Source of the DNA: Inquilinus limosus DSM 16000
Lineage (GTDB): Bacteria > Pseudomonadota > Alphaproteobacteria > DSM-16000 > Inquilinaceae
DNA length: 64,000 bases
Assembly: GCF_000423185.1 (NCBI RefSeq)
Contig: NZ_AUHM01000024.1
Location: 62,001 to 126,000, forward strand
Direction of reading: 5' to 3'
Below are positions 16,819 through 27,254 of this stretch, one piece after another. The stretch's first letter is position 1, and the number at the start of each line of letters is the position of its first letter. The notes beneath the pieces were generated by a model. The model was not told the origin of the DNA, did no database searches, and was given only the letters and a program-made list of their open reading frames with translations. The position numbers and the translations under genes are program-made.

Positions 16819-17190
16819 ATGACGTGCCAAGTTGATGCGGTGTTCTTTGCGGACTGCGCCGCACGCTCCTTCTTCGATCAGGTCGCCAACAAGTGGTCGG
16901 TGATGATCCTCACCCTGCTCAGCGAGAAGCCGACCCGCTTCAATGAGATCAGGCGGAGGCTGGAAGGCGTCACGCACAAGGCGTTGGCGCAGGCGTTGCG
17001 ACGTCTGGAGCGCAACGGGCTGATCGCTCGCCAGGTGCTCGCCACCTCGCCAGTCGCGGTCGAATACTCAATCACGGACCTCGGGCGCACCCTGCAGGGC
17101 CCGTTTGGAGCAGTGTACGAGTGGGCGATCAACCATTTGCACGAGATCGAGCGGGCGCAACAAACCTATGACGGACGGGCGGGCCGGTGA
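16819..17190 (+). CDS. HxlR-family transcriptional regulator
   Basis: 123 residues from the ATG at 16819. A Cys near the N-terminus (Cys3, and Cys13 in FADCAARSFF) is followed by the HxlR winged helix: NKWSVMILTLLSEKPTRFNEIRRRLEGVTHKALAQALRRLERNGLI and the wing (VAVEYSITDLGR). HxlR/YodB regulators often sense electrophiles, quinones or aldehydes through such a Cys. It faces the Tat-exported hydrolase across paired GTATAC/GATATC boxes, which suggests that it controls that gene and itself. Confidence 0.9.
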   Translation: MTCQVDAVFFADCAARSFFDQVANKWSVMILTLLSEKPTRFNEIRRRLEGVTHKALAQALRRLERNGLIARQVLATSPVAVEYSITDLGRTLQGPFGAVYEWAINHLHEIERAQQTYDGRAGR

Positions 17191-17611
17191 GTCCACTTGG
17201 CCTCGGTGACGAGAGCGCCAAAAGCAGTCGCCACGCCGGTATCTCGACACCGGACGTGGCTAAAACTCCGGGCGCCTGGCCTCGTGTCGCCCAACTCGGG
17301 TTACGAAGCGTGCCCGAAACCGGTCGCCACAGCCGGCTCCTAAGGCCGCCGCCGGCGCCAACGGCCTGAGGCGTCGTCAGTCCGGCGCGCGGCCGGAGAC
17401 AATCGGCCTCTGGTACCAACGATTCACCCCATCTGGACCTACCCAGCGGCGGCATCAAGGATCAAAGTCCCGTCCGTTCGATGTCGGTCCACTGTTCTCC
17501 AGATCGCGGTCGCGGCGCCTGACGCCGCAGTTCTGTGGTCGTCTCTAGCGTCCTGTTCATGGCCACGTCGGCGTATCTCCTTTTTCTGTGAATACGAAAC
17601 GGAGTATTGCC
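17191..17611. other. Gene-free gap before the lectin-like gene
   Basis: No frame here is supported. The base use is ordinary GC-rich. A T-rich CCTTTTTCTG just before 17590 and GGAG at 17601 belong to the leader of the next gene. No clear promoter can be named. Confidence 0.45.
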
Positions 17612-20089
17612 ATGACCCAATTCTTCTACATCCGCTCCCTGCAGTCGCCCAATTACGTTCTGAACGGGCAGGGCGGCAACCCGGTCGCGGGCCAGGCCAT
17701 CATCACCTGGACCCAGGTGGAGGGGTTGATCGGGGGGTACAACGAGCTCTGGATCCTGCAGAATCAGCAGATGGAGGTCGGGCCGAACACGAAGACGTCC
17801 AGCTTCCAGATGCCGCAATACTACATCGCCTCGGCCTCCAGCCCCGATCTCGTCTTCGATCTCGGGCCGGATATCAACGGCTCGCCCTCCGTCGTCCTGG
17901 CGACGAAGGTGGCCGGCAAGGCCAGCCAGATCTGGTCCCTGCAGCCCGGGACGATCTCGGATGAGGCCACGGCCGGCGTGCTCGTCAATACTTCGAACGG
18001 ACAGGCCCTGACCGCCAGCGGCACGTATCAGGGGGCCCAGCTCGTGACCTCCGCCCTGCCGAACCCGGTCACCTCCGGCTATGCCTGGCAGATCGAGCCC
18101 TGCGCCGTGCCGGTCAACCAGCCGACGACCATCCAGTGCATGCAGTTCGGGCTGCAGTCGCCGCAGGTGATCACGATCTCGCAGGTCGGGACGTTCGACG
18201 CCCCGAACGGGTCCCTCTCCGTCGCCCCGATCGTCCCGCCGACCAAGGGCAAGCCGACTTGGCCCGCCAACGCGATCTGGGTCTACACCCTCGACGGCCT
18301 GATCGTGAGCAGCGATAATCCGCAGCTCGCCCTCACCTGGTGCAGCAACGGCATCTACGCGCTACCGCGGCAGCCCGCGGGTTACAACAGCCTGCAGCAA
18401 TGGATCGTCACGGCCGCTCCGGCCGAGTGGTCCGACGGCAACGACACGTACAAATATTCGCGGCTGACCATCTCGCCCTACTCCCAGCCGGATCGGTATC
18501 TGATGCTGAACCAGTGGGGCGGCCTGGCCATCCAGGCCTATGACGGTGGCGCGGCCGCCAACGGGTCGATGTACTGGGCCAATGGCAGCGGCTATCCGCT
18601 GGAAAGCATCATGGCCCAGCCGCCGCTGCCGTTCCCCACGGGGCCGAGCGACAACGACCAATACGCGCAGAGCTACAGCTACATCAGCGCCAACGTGAAT
18701 CCGCAGGCCAAGGCGACCGCCGGGATCCGCGCCTATTACACTACCTCCAACCAGCAGGAGCTGGGCATCTGGCGCTCTCAGGTCTCGACGATGCAGATGC
18801 CGTCCTCCATCACTGACCCCGCTGCCTGGGCGGCGGTGGTCAAGCAGCTGGATCTCGAGCTCTCCATTGCCGCGGCGATCCAGGGCAATTACGCGGTCAT
18901 GTCGAACCTGGCCGATCAGATGGAAGGCACCATCAAGAGCAGCGTCAACGACCTGTCGGCGCTGATCGGTCACTCGCTCGGCACGGCGACCGGGAGCCTC
19001 GCCACGCTGGGCGAAGGGCTGGTGCTGGCCGGCGTCAACCTGATCCCCGACCTCGGCGGTGCGATCGCGACCCTGATGCAGACCGGGCTGAACCTCGCGA
19101 CCGGAAACGGCGGCATCAAGGTCACCAAGTTCGAGATGGCCGTGGCCGATCTCCAGACCAGTGTCAACAACACCTTCGCCGCGCTGCAGGCGGCCATCGC
19201 CCAGCAGCAGACGGCCATCCTCTCCGACTGGGGGAAGATGCAGGCGCTGAACCAGCTGGTCACGCTGCCCACCTGGCACCCCAACACGCTGTACCTGTCC
19301 GATGATGCGACGATCGCGTCCGCCGAAGCTGTCGGTTACGGCGCGCAGCTCGCGATCCTCCAGTATCTGATGCCCGCCGGCTTCCAGATCTGGCGCTGGT
19401 ACAACATGTCCGGCTCGGTCTCGCAAAGCCTGCCGCCGAACGCGCCCGGCTACGCCCAGTATCGGGAGAACCTGCCGGGCGGGGTGTTCAACCTCTACAT
19501 GGTTGCCGGCGGCTCATACGGCGACGATGGCGGGCACAACAGCTCGTATTACCCAAGCCAGGCGGTCATGAACCGGATCTGGGAGCTCGGCACGCAGCCC
19601 GCCAATTTCTTCAACCGCTGCAACGGCTGGGACAATTTCACCGTCCAGTCGCGCGATGTCGGCGGCCAGTGGATCGCCGATGGTGAGGACAACCCGATGC
19701 GCGGCGGGTGGTGCAACCTGCTGCTCGGGACGATCCAGAACTGCACCCCGAACCAGCTCTCGGTCCGGGTGTCAACGAACCACGACTGCGCTCTCTCGTG
19801 GAACACGGACACGGTCACCGTCGGGCCGTGGGGGCTCGTGACCTATGCCCTTCGTGTTGGCAATCACGACGACACCAGCGCCAATATCTATGTCTACGAT
19901 CCGACCTATTCATCATCCAACGAGGTGCTGGAGTTCGAGATGGTCGGCGGTCAGGGCAGCTGCTACATGAACGGGCCCTACACCACGCAAGACAACTACA
20001 ACCTGACGCCCCAATCGAAGAACGGCCATACCTACGACGCGAACAGCGGGCCGCCGGACGAGCTCACGGTCTGGGTCGTGCAGGGCTAG
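17612..20089 (+). CDS. Large ricin-B-repeat protein with a helical, toxin-like centre
   Basis: 825 residues from the ATG at 17612, which has GGAG seven bases upstream; a GTG at 17588 would add eight residues. The first third has repeated beta-trefoil motifs with QxW-type ends: YIRSLQSPNYVLNG, SQIWSLQP, GYAWQIEP, LQQWIVTA, and RYLMLNQW near residue 290, suggesting two lectin units. The middle (about 410-555) is helical, with a Gly/Leu-rich hydrophobic stretch (about 465-500, containing GVNLIPDLGGAIATLM) and a Gln/Ala coiled coil (QAAIAQQQTAILSDW). The last 250 residues are beta-rich, with Trp and Cys. There is no signal peptide. Lectin plus hydrophobic helices resembles pore-forming or insecticidal proteins, but that is inference. 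It stands alone, followed by a hairpin. Confidence 0.7.
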   Translation: MTQFFYIRSLQSPNYVLNGQGGNPVAGQAIITWTQVEGLIGGYNELWILQNQQMEVGPNTKTSSFQMPQYYIASASSPDLVFDLGPDINGSPSVVLATKVAGKASQIWSLQPGTISDEATAGVLVNTSNGQALTASGTYQGAQLVTSALPNPVTSGYAWQIEPCAVPVNQPTTIQCMQFGLQSPQVITISQVGTFDAPNGSLSVAPIVPPTKGKPTWPANAIWVYTLDGLIVSSDNPQLALTWCSNGIYALPRQPAGYNSLQQWIVTAAPAEWSDGNDTYKYSRLTISPYSQPDRYLMLNQWGGLAIQAYDGGAAANGSMYWANGSGYPLESIMAQPPLPFPTGPSDNDQYAQSYSYISANVNPQAKATAGIRAYYTTSNQQELGIWRSQVSTMQMPSSITDPAAWAAVVKQLDLELSIAAAIQGNYAVMSNLADQMEGTIKSSVNDLSALIGHSLGTATGSLATLGEGLVLAGVNLIPDLGGAIATLMQTGLNLATGNGGIKVTKFEMAVADLQTSVNNTFAALQAAIAQQQTAILSDWGKMQALNQLVTLPTWHPNTLYLSDDATIASAEAVGYGAQLAILQYLMPAGFQIWRWYNMSGSVSQSLPPNAPGYAQYRENLPGGVFNLYMVAGGSYGDDGGHNSSYYPSQAVMNRIWELGTQPANFFNRCNGWDNFTVQSRDVGGQWIADGEDNPMRGGWCNLLLGTIQNCTPNQLSVRVSTNHDCALSWNTDTVTVGPWGLVTYALRVGNHDDTSANIYVYDPTYSSSNEVLEFEMVGGQGSCYMNGPYTTQDNYNLTPQSKNGHTYDANSGPPDELTVWVVQG

Positions 20090-20101
20090 AACAGGCAGCG
20101 G

Positions 20102-20130
20102 GGCGCCGGTCGATTTCCGATCGGCGCCTT
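20102..20130 (+). terminator. Hairpin terminator of the lectin-like gene
   Basis: An eleven-base stem (GGCGCCGGTCG with CGATCGGCGCC, one G-U pair), loop ATTTC, starting twelve bases after the stop codon of the ricin-B-repeat gene. Only a short TT follows, so strength is uncertain, but position and pairing fit well. It suggests a single-gene transcript. Confidence 0.6.
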
Positions 20131-20438
20131 GCGCTTAGCGGACGAGCGTCTCGCATCGCCCCGTCGCCGAGCGTGCCGGTGAGGGGACGCCGAGGTTCTG
20201 ATGGATCACAGCTTCGGCACTGCTCCCAAGGAGTTTCGAAAGCCTCCGATCGTCAGCAACGCACGAACCGGCCCCGGGGCCGAGGTCCGCTTTCGGGGCT
20301 CGATGAGGCGACGGGCAATGTCCGGTTCGGAGGAGTCCGACAGGACTTCGGGCGTCAGCAATGGGGACGATCCAGCCAGTTGACGCCGTTCGCCGAACCC
20401 GGGAGAGCGGCAGCCAGATGGCGCCGCTCTCAATGCGC
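20131..20438. other. Gene-free gap
   Basis: A short frame at 20201-20383 on the plus strand has no ribosome site and no recognisable pattern, so I do not call it. Otherwise I see nothing between the hairpin and the broken MucR gene. Confidence 0.45.
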
Positions 20439-20943
20439 TTACGACTTCGCAGTCGCGGCCCTGTGTGCGCGCGGTGCCCTGGAGGGCTTCGGTGCAGCGG
20501 CAACCGGCTGCGGCGGCGCATTGCCGCGCCGAGTGCCGAGTCCGATCGCTTTGGCGATGGTGCTGCGCTGCTGGGCGTAGCCCGGCGCCACCATCGGGTA
20601 CTCCGCCGGCAGACCCCAGCGCTCGCTATACTGGTCCGGTCATATTGTAAGCTGACGCCAGGTGCCGCTTCAGCATCTTCAGCTTCTTGCCGTCCTCAAG
20701 ACAGACAATGAAGTCGCGGGTCACCGACTTCTTGATCGGCACGGCCGGTTGGGGCGGCTCCTTCACCGGCTAGACAGATTCTCCGAGGCCACTGAGAGCG
20801 TTGTAGACCTGATCGATCAGCGCCGGCAGATCGTTCACCGCAACATTATTGTGAGCCAGATGCGCTGCAACAATCTGCACGGTCAACTTTCGCGTCTTGT
20901 CTGCCGTACCCAGTTGCAAGCCGACGGCTGCATCTCCCGGCAT
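20439..20943 (-). pseudogene. Broken MucR/Ros-type zinc-finger regulator
   Basis: Read right to left, the first 57 codons give the MucR N-terminal domain (LTVQIVAAHLAHNNVAV, DLPALIDQVYNALSGLGES). An in-frame TAG at 20770-20772 interrupts it, after which the same frame gives PQPAVPIKKSV, FIVCLEDGKKLKMLKRHL and ASAYNMT. Two bases are then missing near 20640, and the shifted frame continues YSERWGLPAEYPMVAPGYA, KAIGLGTRRG and an Ala/Pro-rich tail to a TAA at 20439-20441. MucR proteins are global regulators of exopolysaccharide and virulence genes in alphaproteobacteria. With a stop and a -2 shift this copy cannot make a full protein. Confidence 0.85.
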
Positions 20944-21085
20944 TTCTATACTCCGTTGAAATCGCCGCACGACTGTTATCGCAGCCGTGCAGCAAGTCCA
21001 GGATTTTCGAAAGCTCCTACGGGTTGTTTACGCTTGAGCCGCGTATCTCGCGGACGACAGCTTCGATCAAGTGGATCTTTTGTCG

Positions 21086-21721
21086 TCACGTGGACACCAC
21101 ACTGTCAGGCAGCTTCCCGAGGCGCTGGAGATCGGCCAGGACGGAGTGTAAGGGCGGCCACGGGACCTCCTCGTCGTCGCAGCGGGACTGGCCTATCGAG
21201 AGCATCATGGCAAGCTTGGCGGCGGGACCGGCCAGAGTGCTGGCAGGAACCTGCCACACAGTCGGTGAGAGCGTCCCAGCGGTCCCAGGCGAGGTTCACA
21301 CGCTCTTCCACGGGGCCGAGCCCGATCGCCGCCGCGGCCATCTCCCAGCGTCGCCGGTGCGCTCGAACTCGCGGTGCAGCCTTTGCCGAAGCTCCTCCGT
21401 TCCCGGCAGGTATTCGAGCAGCTCGTCAATCTCGGCGGGCTCGCAGGCCGAGACCGGCTCGGCCTGGCCCGGCACCGGGACGAGCACGCGCGGCACTCCG
21501 ACAGTGCGGAGTAGGACCCCTTCCTTCTTCTGCCAGTCGTCCTGTCAAGCGTCCAGCTCGGCATGAAGAGCCCGCCATTCCCGGAAGAGGCCGAGGACGG
21601 GATCGGAGCTAGCGCCGTGGCATCGGGCGTCGGCCGCGGAGATCGGCAGGATGGTGGCGCCGCCGAGCAAGGCGCGGCGGCTGAGCGCAGGCAAAGTCGT
21701 GTTATCGTCGGAATCAGCCAT
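21086..21721 (-). pseudogene. Broken Tat-signal hypothetical gene
   Basis: The 5' part starts MADSDDNT and has a twin-arginine-like signal (LSRRALLGGATILPISAA). An in-frame TGA at 21545-21547 follows ALHAELDA, and the same frame continues QDDWQKKEG and VSACEPAEIDELLEYL. A shift near 21340 moves the reading to EERVNLAWDRWDAL, and another near 21240 to TLAGPAAKLAMMLSIG and WPPLHSVLADLQRLGKL, ending at a TGA at 21086-21088. Proteins of this layout are common small cargo of alphaproteobacterial islands and prophages; function unknown. Three lesions make this copy dead. Confidence 0.75.
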
Positions 21722-21876
21722 GATCCGGCTCCTGGCAAGCTGGATTGTGGTTAGGCTGGGGTGTTGGCGCATCCCGCCCAGCTTCTGTTTGCATCAAATT
21801 CGCACATATGCTAATTTGATGCAACCTCGAATGCGCGCAGATTGAGGCGAGCACGTTGCCCTGTATGATCGCGCGC

Positions 21877-22122
21877 ATGACGATTACTGCTGCTCAAGTG
21901 CGCGCTGCACGCGCCCTGCTCAATCTCACGCAAAGGGAGCTCGCGGAGCGTTCGAAGGTCAGTCATCGCACAATCGTCCATCTCGAGGCCGATGAACGTC
22001 AGCCGGTTCCGGCCACTCTCTCTGCCATTCGGCAGGCCTTGGAGGCGGCCGGTGTCATCTTCATCGACGAGAATGGTGAGGGCGCAGGGGTGCGGCTGAA
22101 GAAGCCAAAGCCCCGCGGGTAG
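21877..22122 (+). CDS. XRE-type helix-turn-helix regulator
   Basis: 81 residues from the ATG at 21877 (MTITAAQVRAARALLNL); ATG 21865 and TTG 21856 are in frame and no start has a clear ribosome site. The HTH reads LTQRELAERSKVSHRTIVHLE, then a segment PVPATLSAIRQALEAAGVIFI typical of small single-domain XRE proteins of alphaproteobacteria, which end with an ENGEGAGVRL-like tail. It lies within the integration module and may control excisionase and integrase, but no operator is evident. Confidence 0.85.
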   Translation: MTITAAQVRAARALLNLTQRELAERSKVSHRTIVHLEADERQPVPATLSAIRQALEAAGVIFIDENGEGAGVRLKKPKPRG

Positions 22123-22317
22123 GGACGTTTGCACCGCTAGGTGCGCGCCCTTCCCGCCCCGGTCGGCCTCGGCGCATTGATCCGCCGGCTCCGTGGGCGC
22201 AGCTCTGTTCCGCAGGGAGCCACTGGCATGGAGCGGAGAAATGCTTGAGGTGATGGATCACTGCCGAGATGGCGGCTTGGCTGTCATTCAGAGACTCGGA
22301 TTCGTCGCGGAGGCCAC

Positions 22318-22569
22318 ATGAGCGAGCGTCGCGTTGAGATCGTGGCGCGTTTGCCTCTTGTGCTCGGGTTGCCGGCGCCGGAGGCGGCGGCCGCTGTCGG
22401 CATCAGTTCTTCGAAATTCAAGGAAATGGTCCTCGACAAGCGTATGCCGCGCCCGCGCAGGATCGACGGCAGGCTCGTCTGGGACGTCGACGAGCTGCGC
22501 GACGCGTTCAAGGCCCTGCCGCATGAGGGCGGCGACGATGAAGAGGACACTTGGGCCGACTTCCGATGA
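22318..22569 (+). CDS. AlpA-like excisionase/HTH protein
   Basis: 83 residues from an ATG behind GGAGGCCAC. A short MerR-like helix-turn-helix is visible: APEAAAAVGISSSKFKEMVLDKRMPRPRRIDGRLVWDVDELRDAF, which is the AlpA/excisionase pattern. Its stop overlaps the integrase ATG by four bases. Such proteins direct excision or activate integrase genes; here it is probably the directionality factor for the tRNA-Lys integrase. Confidence 0.82.
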   Translation: MSERRVEIVARLPLVLGLPAPEAAAAVGISSSKFKEMVLDKRMPRPRRIDGRLVWDVDELRDAFKALPHEGGDDEEDTWADFR

Positions 22570-23915
22570 CGACGGTGCGGCTGCGTTACATCAACCGGTT
22601 CAGGGACCGGCACGGCAAGGAGCGGCACTACTTCCGTCCGCCCGGCGGCGTCGCGGTTCCGCTGCCGGGGAGGCCCGGCTCGCCGGAATATCTTGCCGCC
22701 TACTATGAGGCGGCCAAGCACTTCGCCCCTAAAGAGCCGGGCAAGAAGACACGCGGCAAGCCAGGCACGTTCGAGCGGCTGGCATTCGAGTACTACAACA
22801 CGACTGCGTTCAAGATGCAGAAGCCCGACACCCGGCGCGCCGTTCGCGGGATCATCGATGCTTTCATCAAGGAGCATGGCCACCGGCTCGTGGCACAGAT
22901 GCGTTATGAAGACGCCGAGAAAATTATCTCGGGGAAAGCCGCAACGCCGGCCGCCGCGAACAATCTGCTGAAGCGTCTCCGCGCCCTGATGAAGCTGGCG
23001 ATTCGGTTGAAGTGGCGGACGGACGATCCGACGCGGGAAATCGCATTCTTCCCGTCCGGCACCTTCCACACCTGGACCGAGGAGGAGTTGGCGGCCTACG
23101 AACGGCGGTGGCCGGTCGGGACGATGGAGCGGACCGCCTTCGCCCTTGCGCTCCACACCGGCCAGCGCAAGAGCGACATCGTGAAGATGCGGTGGAGCGA
23201 CTACAACGAGACCGCCGGCACGATCACGCTCACACAAAAGAAGACGGACCAGGAGGCCAAGGACGAGAGCATCGTCATCCCGATCCATCCCCAGCTCCAG
23301 GAGGCGCTCCGGACCACGCCGCGCCGCCACGGGGTGATCCTCACGACGCGGTACGGACAGCCGTTCACATCGAACGGGTTCGGCAACTGGATGGCTGACA
23401 AGATTGGCGCCTCGGGCGTGCCGGATCGCTGCGTCCTCCACGGTCTCCGGAAGGCGGCCGCACGCCGGCTCGCCGAAGCCGGATGCAGCACGATGGAGAT
23501 CATGTCGATCACCGGCCACAAGTCGATCAAGGAAGTCGAGCGCTATGTGGCCGCAGCCCGGCAGAAGCTCCTCGCGAAGGCCGCCGTGATCAAGATGACC
23601 GAGCATCTGGCGGACACGGAGTTACAAACCTCGCCGGCCAAATCTACAAACCCTTTTACAAATCAAATATTTAGCACTGGGGATGGTGAGCCGGGTGGGA
23701 CTCGAACCCACGACCAGGGGCTTAAAAGGCCTCTGCTCTACCGACTGAGCTACCGGCTCACACCGCCGGCCCGGAGCGCTTCCGGGCGGGCGGGGCGCAC
23801 ATTAGGGAGGGGGCGCACGGCGGTCAACACCGCAAGGCGTGATAATGGCGCTATTCCGCCACCAACCCCTTGCGGGCGAACTGTTCGGTCAGGCGCTTGG
23901 CCACCAGCGGGCTGA
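22566..23915 (+). CDS. Tyrosine integrase of the tRNA-Lys island
   Basis: The ATG at 22566 overlaps the excisionase stop. The catalytic set is complete: Arg201 (TGQRKSD), a Lys near 226 (TQKKTD), His292 and Arg295 (LHGLRK), His318 (TGHKS) and Tyr327 (VERYV). The real protein probably ends near residue 370; there is no stop codon before the adjacent tRNA gene, so residues of about 373-398 are antisense translation of tRNA-Lys (EPGGTRTHDQGL), and the frame stops at 23915 inside coaD on the other strand. Such read-through marks an integrase placed directly at its attachment site. It should recombine the 3' half of tRNA-Lys. Confidence 0.9.
   Translation: MTTVRLRYINRFRDRHGKERHYFRPPGGVAVPLPGRPGSPEYLAAYYEAAKHFAPKEPGKKTRGKPGTFERLAFEYYNTTAFKMQKPDTRRAVRGIIDAFIKEHGHRLVAQMRYEDAEKIISGKAATPAAANNLLKRLRALMKLAIRLKWRTDDPTREIAFFPSGTFHTWTEEELAAYERRWPVGTMERTAFALALHTGQRKSDIVKMRWSDYNETAGTITLTQKKTDQEAKDESIVIPIHPQLQEALRTTPRRHGVILTTRYGQPFTSNGFGNWMADKIGASGVPDRCVLHGLRKAAARRLAEAGCSTMEIMSITGHKSIKEVERYVAAARQKLLAKAAVIKMTEHLADTELQTSPAKSTNPFTNQIFSTGDGEPGGTRTHDQGLKRPLLYRLSYRLTPPARSASGRAGRTLGRGRTAVNTARRDNGAIPPPTPCGRTVRSGAWPPAG
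23684..23759 (-). tRNA. tRNA-Lys(UUU)
   Basis: 76 bases including encoded CCA. Acceptor GAGCCGG pairs with CCGGCTC, the D arm is GCTC...GAGC and the T arm GTGGG-TTCGAGT-CCCAC. The anticodon loop CTTTTAA places TTT at 34-36, so it reads Lys codons. The anticodon stem GAGGC/GCCCC has one A-C mismatch at pair 28-42. It is the likely attachment site of the integrase gene that abuts it. Confidence 0.95.
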
Positions 23916-24369
23916 CGAAGGGGGCGATGTCGCCGCCCAGCCGCCCGATCTCCTTGACGAAGCGGGAGGAGATGAACTGGTAGCGGTCCGACGCCATCAG
24001 GAACACCGTCTCGATCACCGGATTGATCTTGGCGTTCATGCCGGCCATCTGGAACTCGTACTCGAAATCCGAGACGGCGCGCAGGCCGCGCACCACCATG
24101 GTGGCGCCGACCGAGGCGGCGAAGTTCATCAGCAGGACATCGAAGGAGCGGACCTCGATCGAGATCCCCTGGGCCACCAGGGGGGCGACGTCGGCCCGCA
24201 CCAGTTCCACCCGCTCGTCGGTCGAGAACAGCGGGCCCTTGCCGTCGTTGCGGGCGACGGCGACGACCAGATGGTCGACGATCCGCGTCGCCCGCTGGAT
24301 GATGTCCATATGGCCCTTGGTGATGGGATCGAAGGTGCCGGGATAGACCCCGATGCGCGCCTTGGACAT
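23851..24369 (-). CDS. coaD: Phosphopantetheine adenylyltransferase
   Basis: 172 residues, full length. It moves AMP from ATP to 4'-phosphopantetheine to make dephospho-CoA, the penultimate step of CoA synthesis. The nucleotidyltransferase motif is visible at residues 10-22 (PGTFDPITKGHMD, with the TxGH element), followed by VRGLRAVSDFEYEFQMAGMN and the C-terminal ISSRFVKEIGRLGGDI. It lies 14 bases downstream of gyrA and is probably co-transcribed with it. Its 3' end overlaps the antisense read-through of the integrase frame. It marks the start of core chromosome DNA. Confidence 0.97.
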   Translation of the reverse strand: MSKARIGVYPGTFDPITKGHMDIIQRATRIVDHLVVAVARNDGKGPLFSTDERVELVRADVAPLVAQGISIEVRSFDVLLMNFAASVGATMVVRGLRAVSDFEYEFQMAGMNAKINPVIETVFLMASDRYQFISSRFVKEIGRLGGDIAPFVSPLVAKRLTEQFARKGLVAE

Positions 24370-24383
24370 CCGTGCGGCCTTTC

Positions 24384-27170
<2,787 letters not shown>

Positions 27171-27254
27171 AGCACTGTCCGGGCTGGCAAAAGGACGCGC
27201 CCGGTCAGCCTGCCGGGCGCGGCGACGCTAGCACGTTTCCGCACCTGCGAACAA

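Noticed and set aside
20201-20383. Sixty-codon plus-strand frame after the lectin-like gene
   Set aside because: No ribosome site; lies between a terminator-like hairpin and a pseudogene.
2943-23915. The two tyrosine recombinases as a pair defining one element
   Set aside because: They differ in sequence and orientation, only the right one abuts a tRNA, and no matching repeat ends were seen, so I treat them separately.
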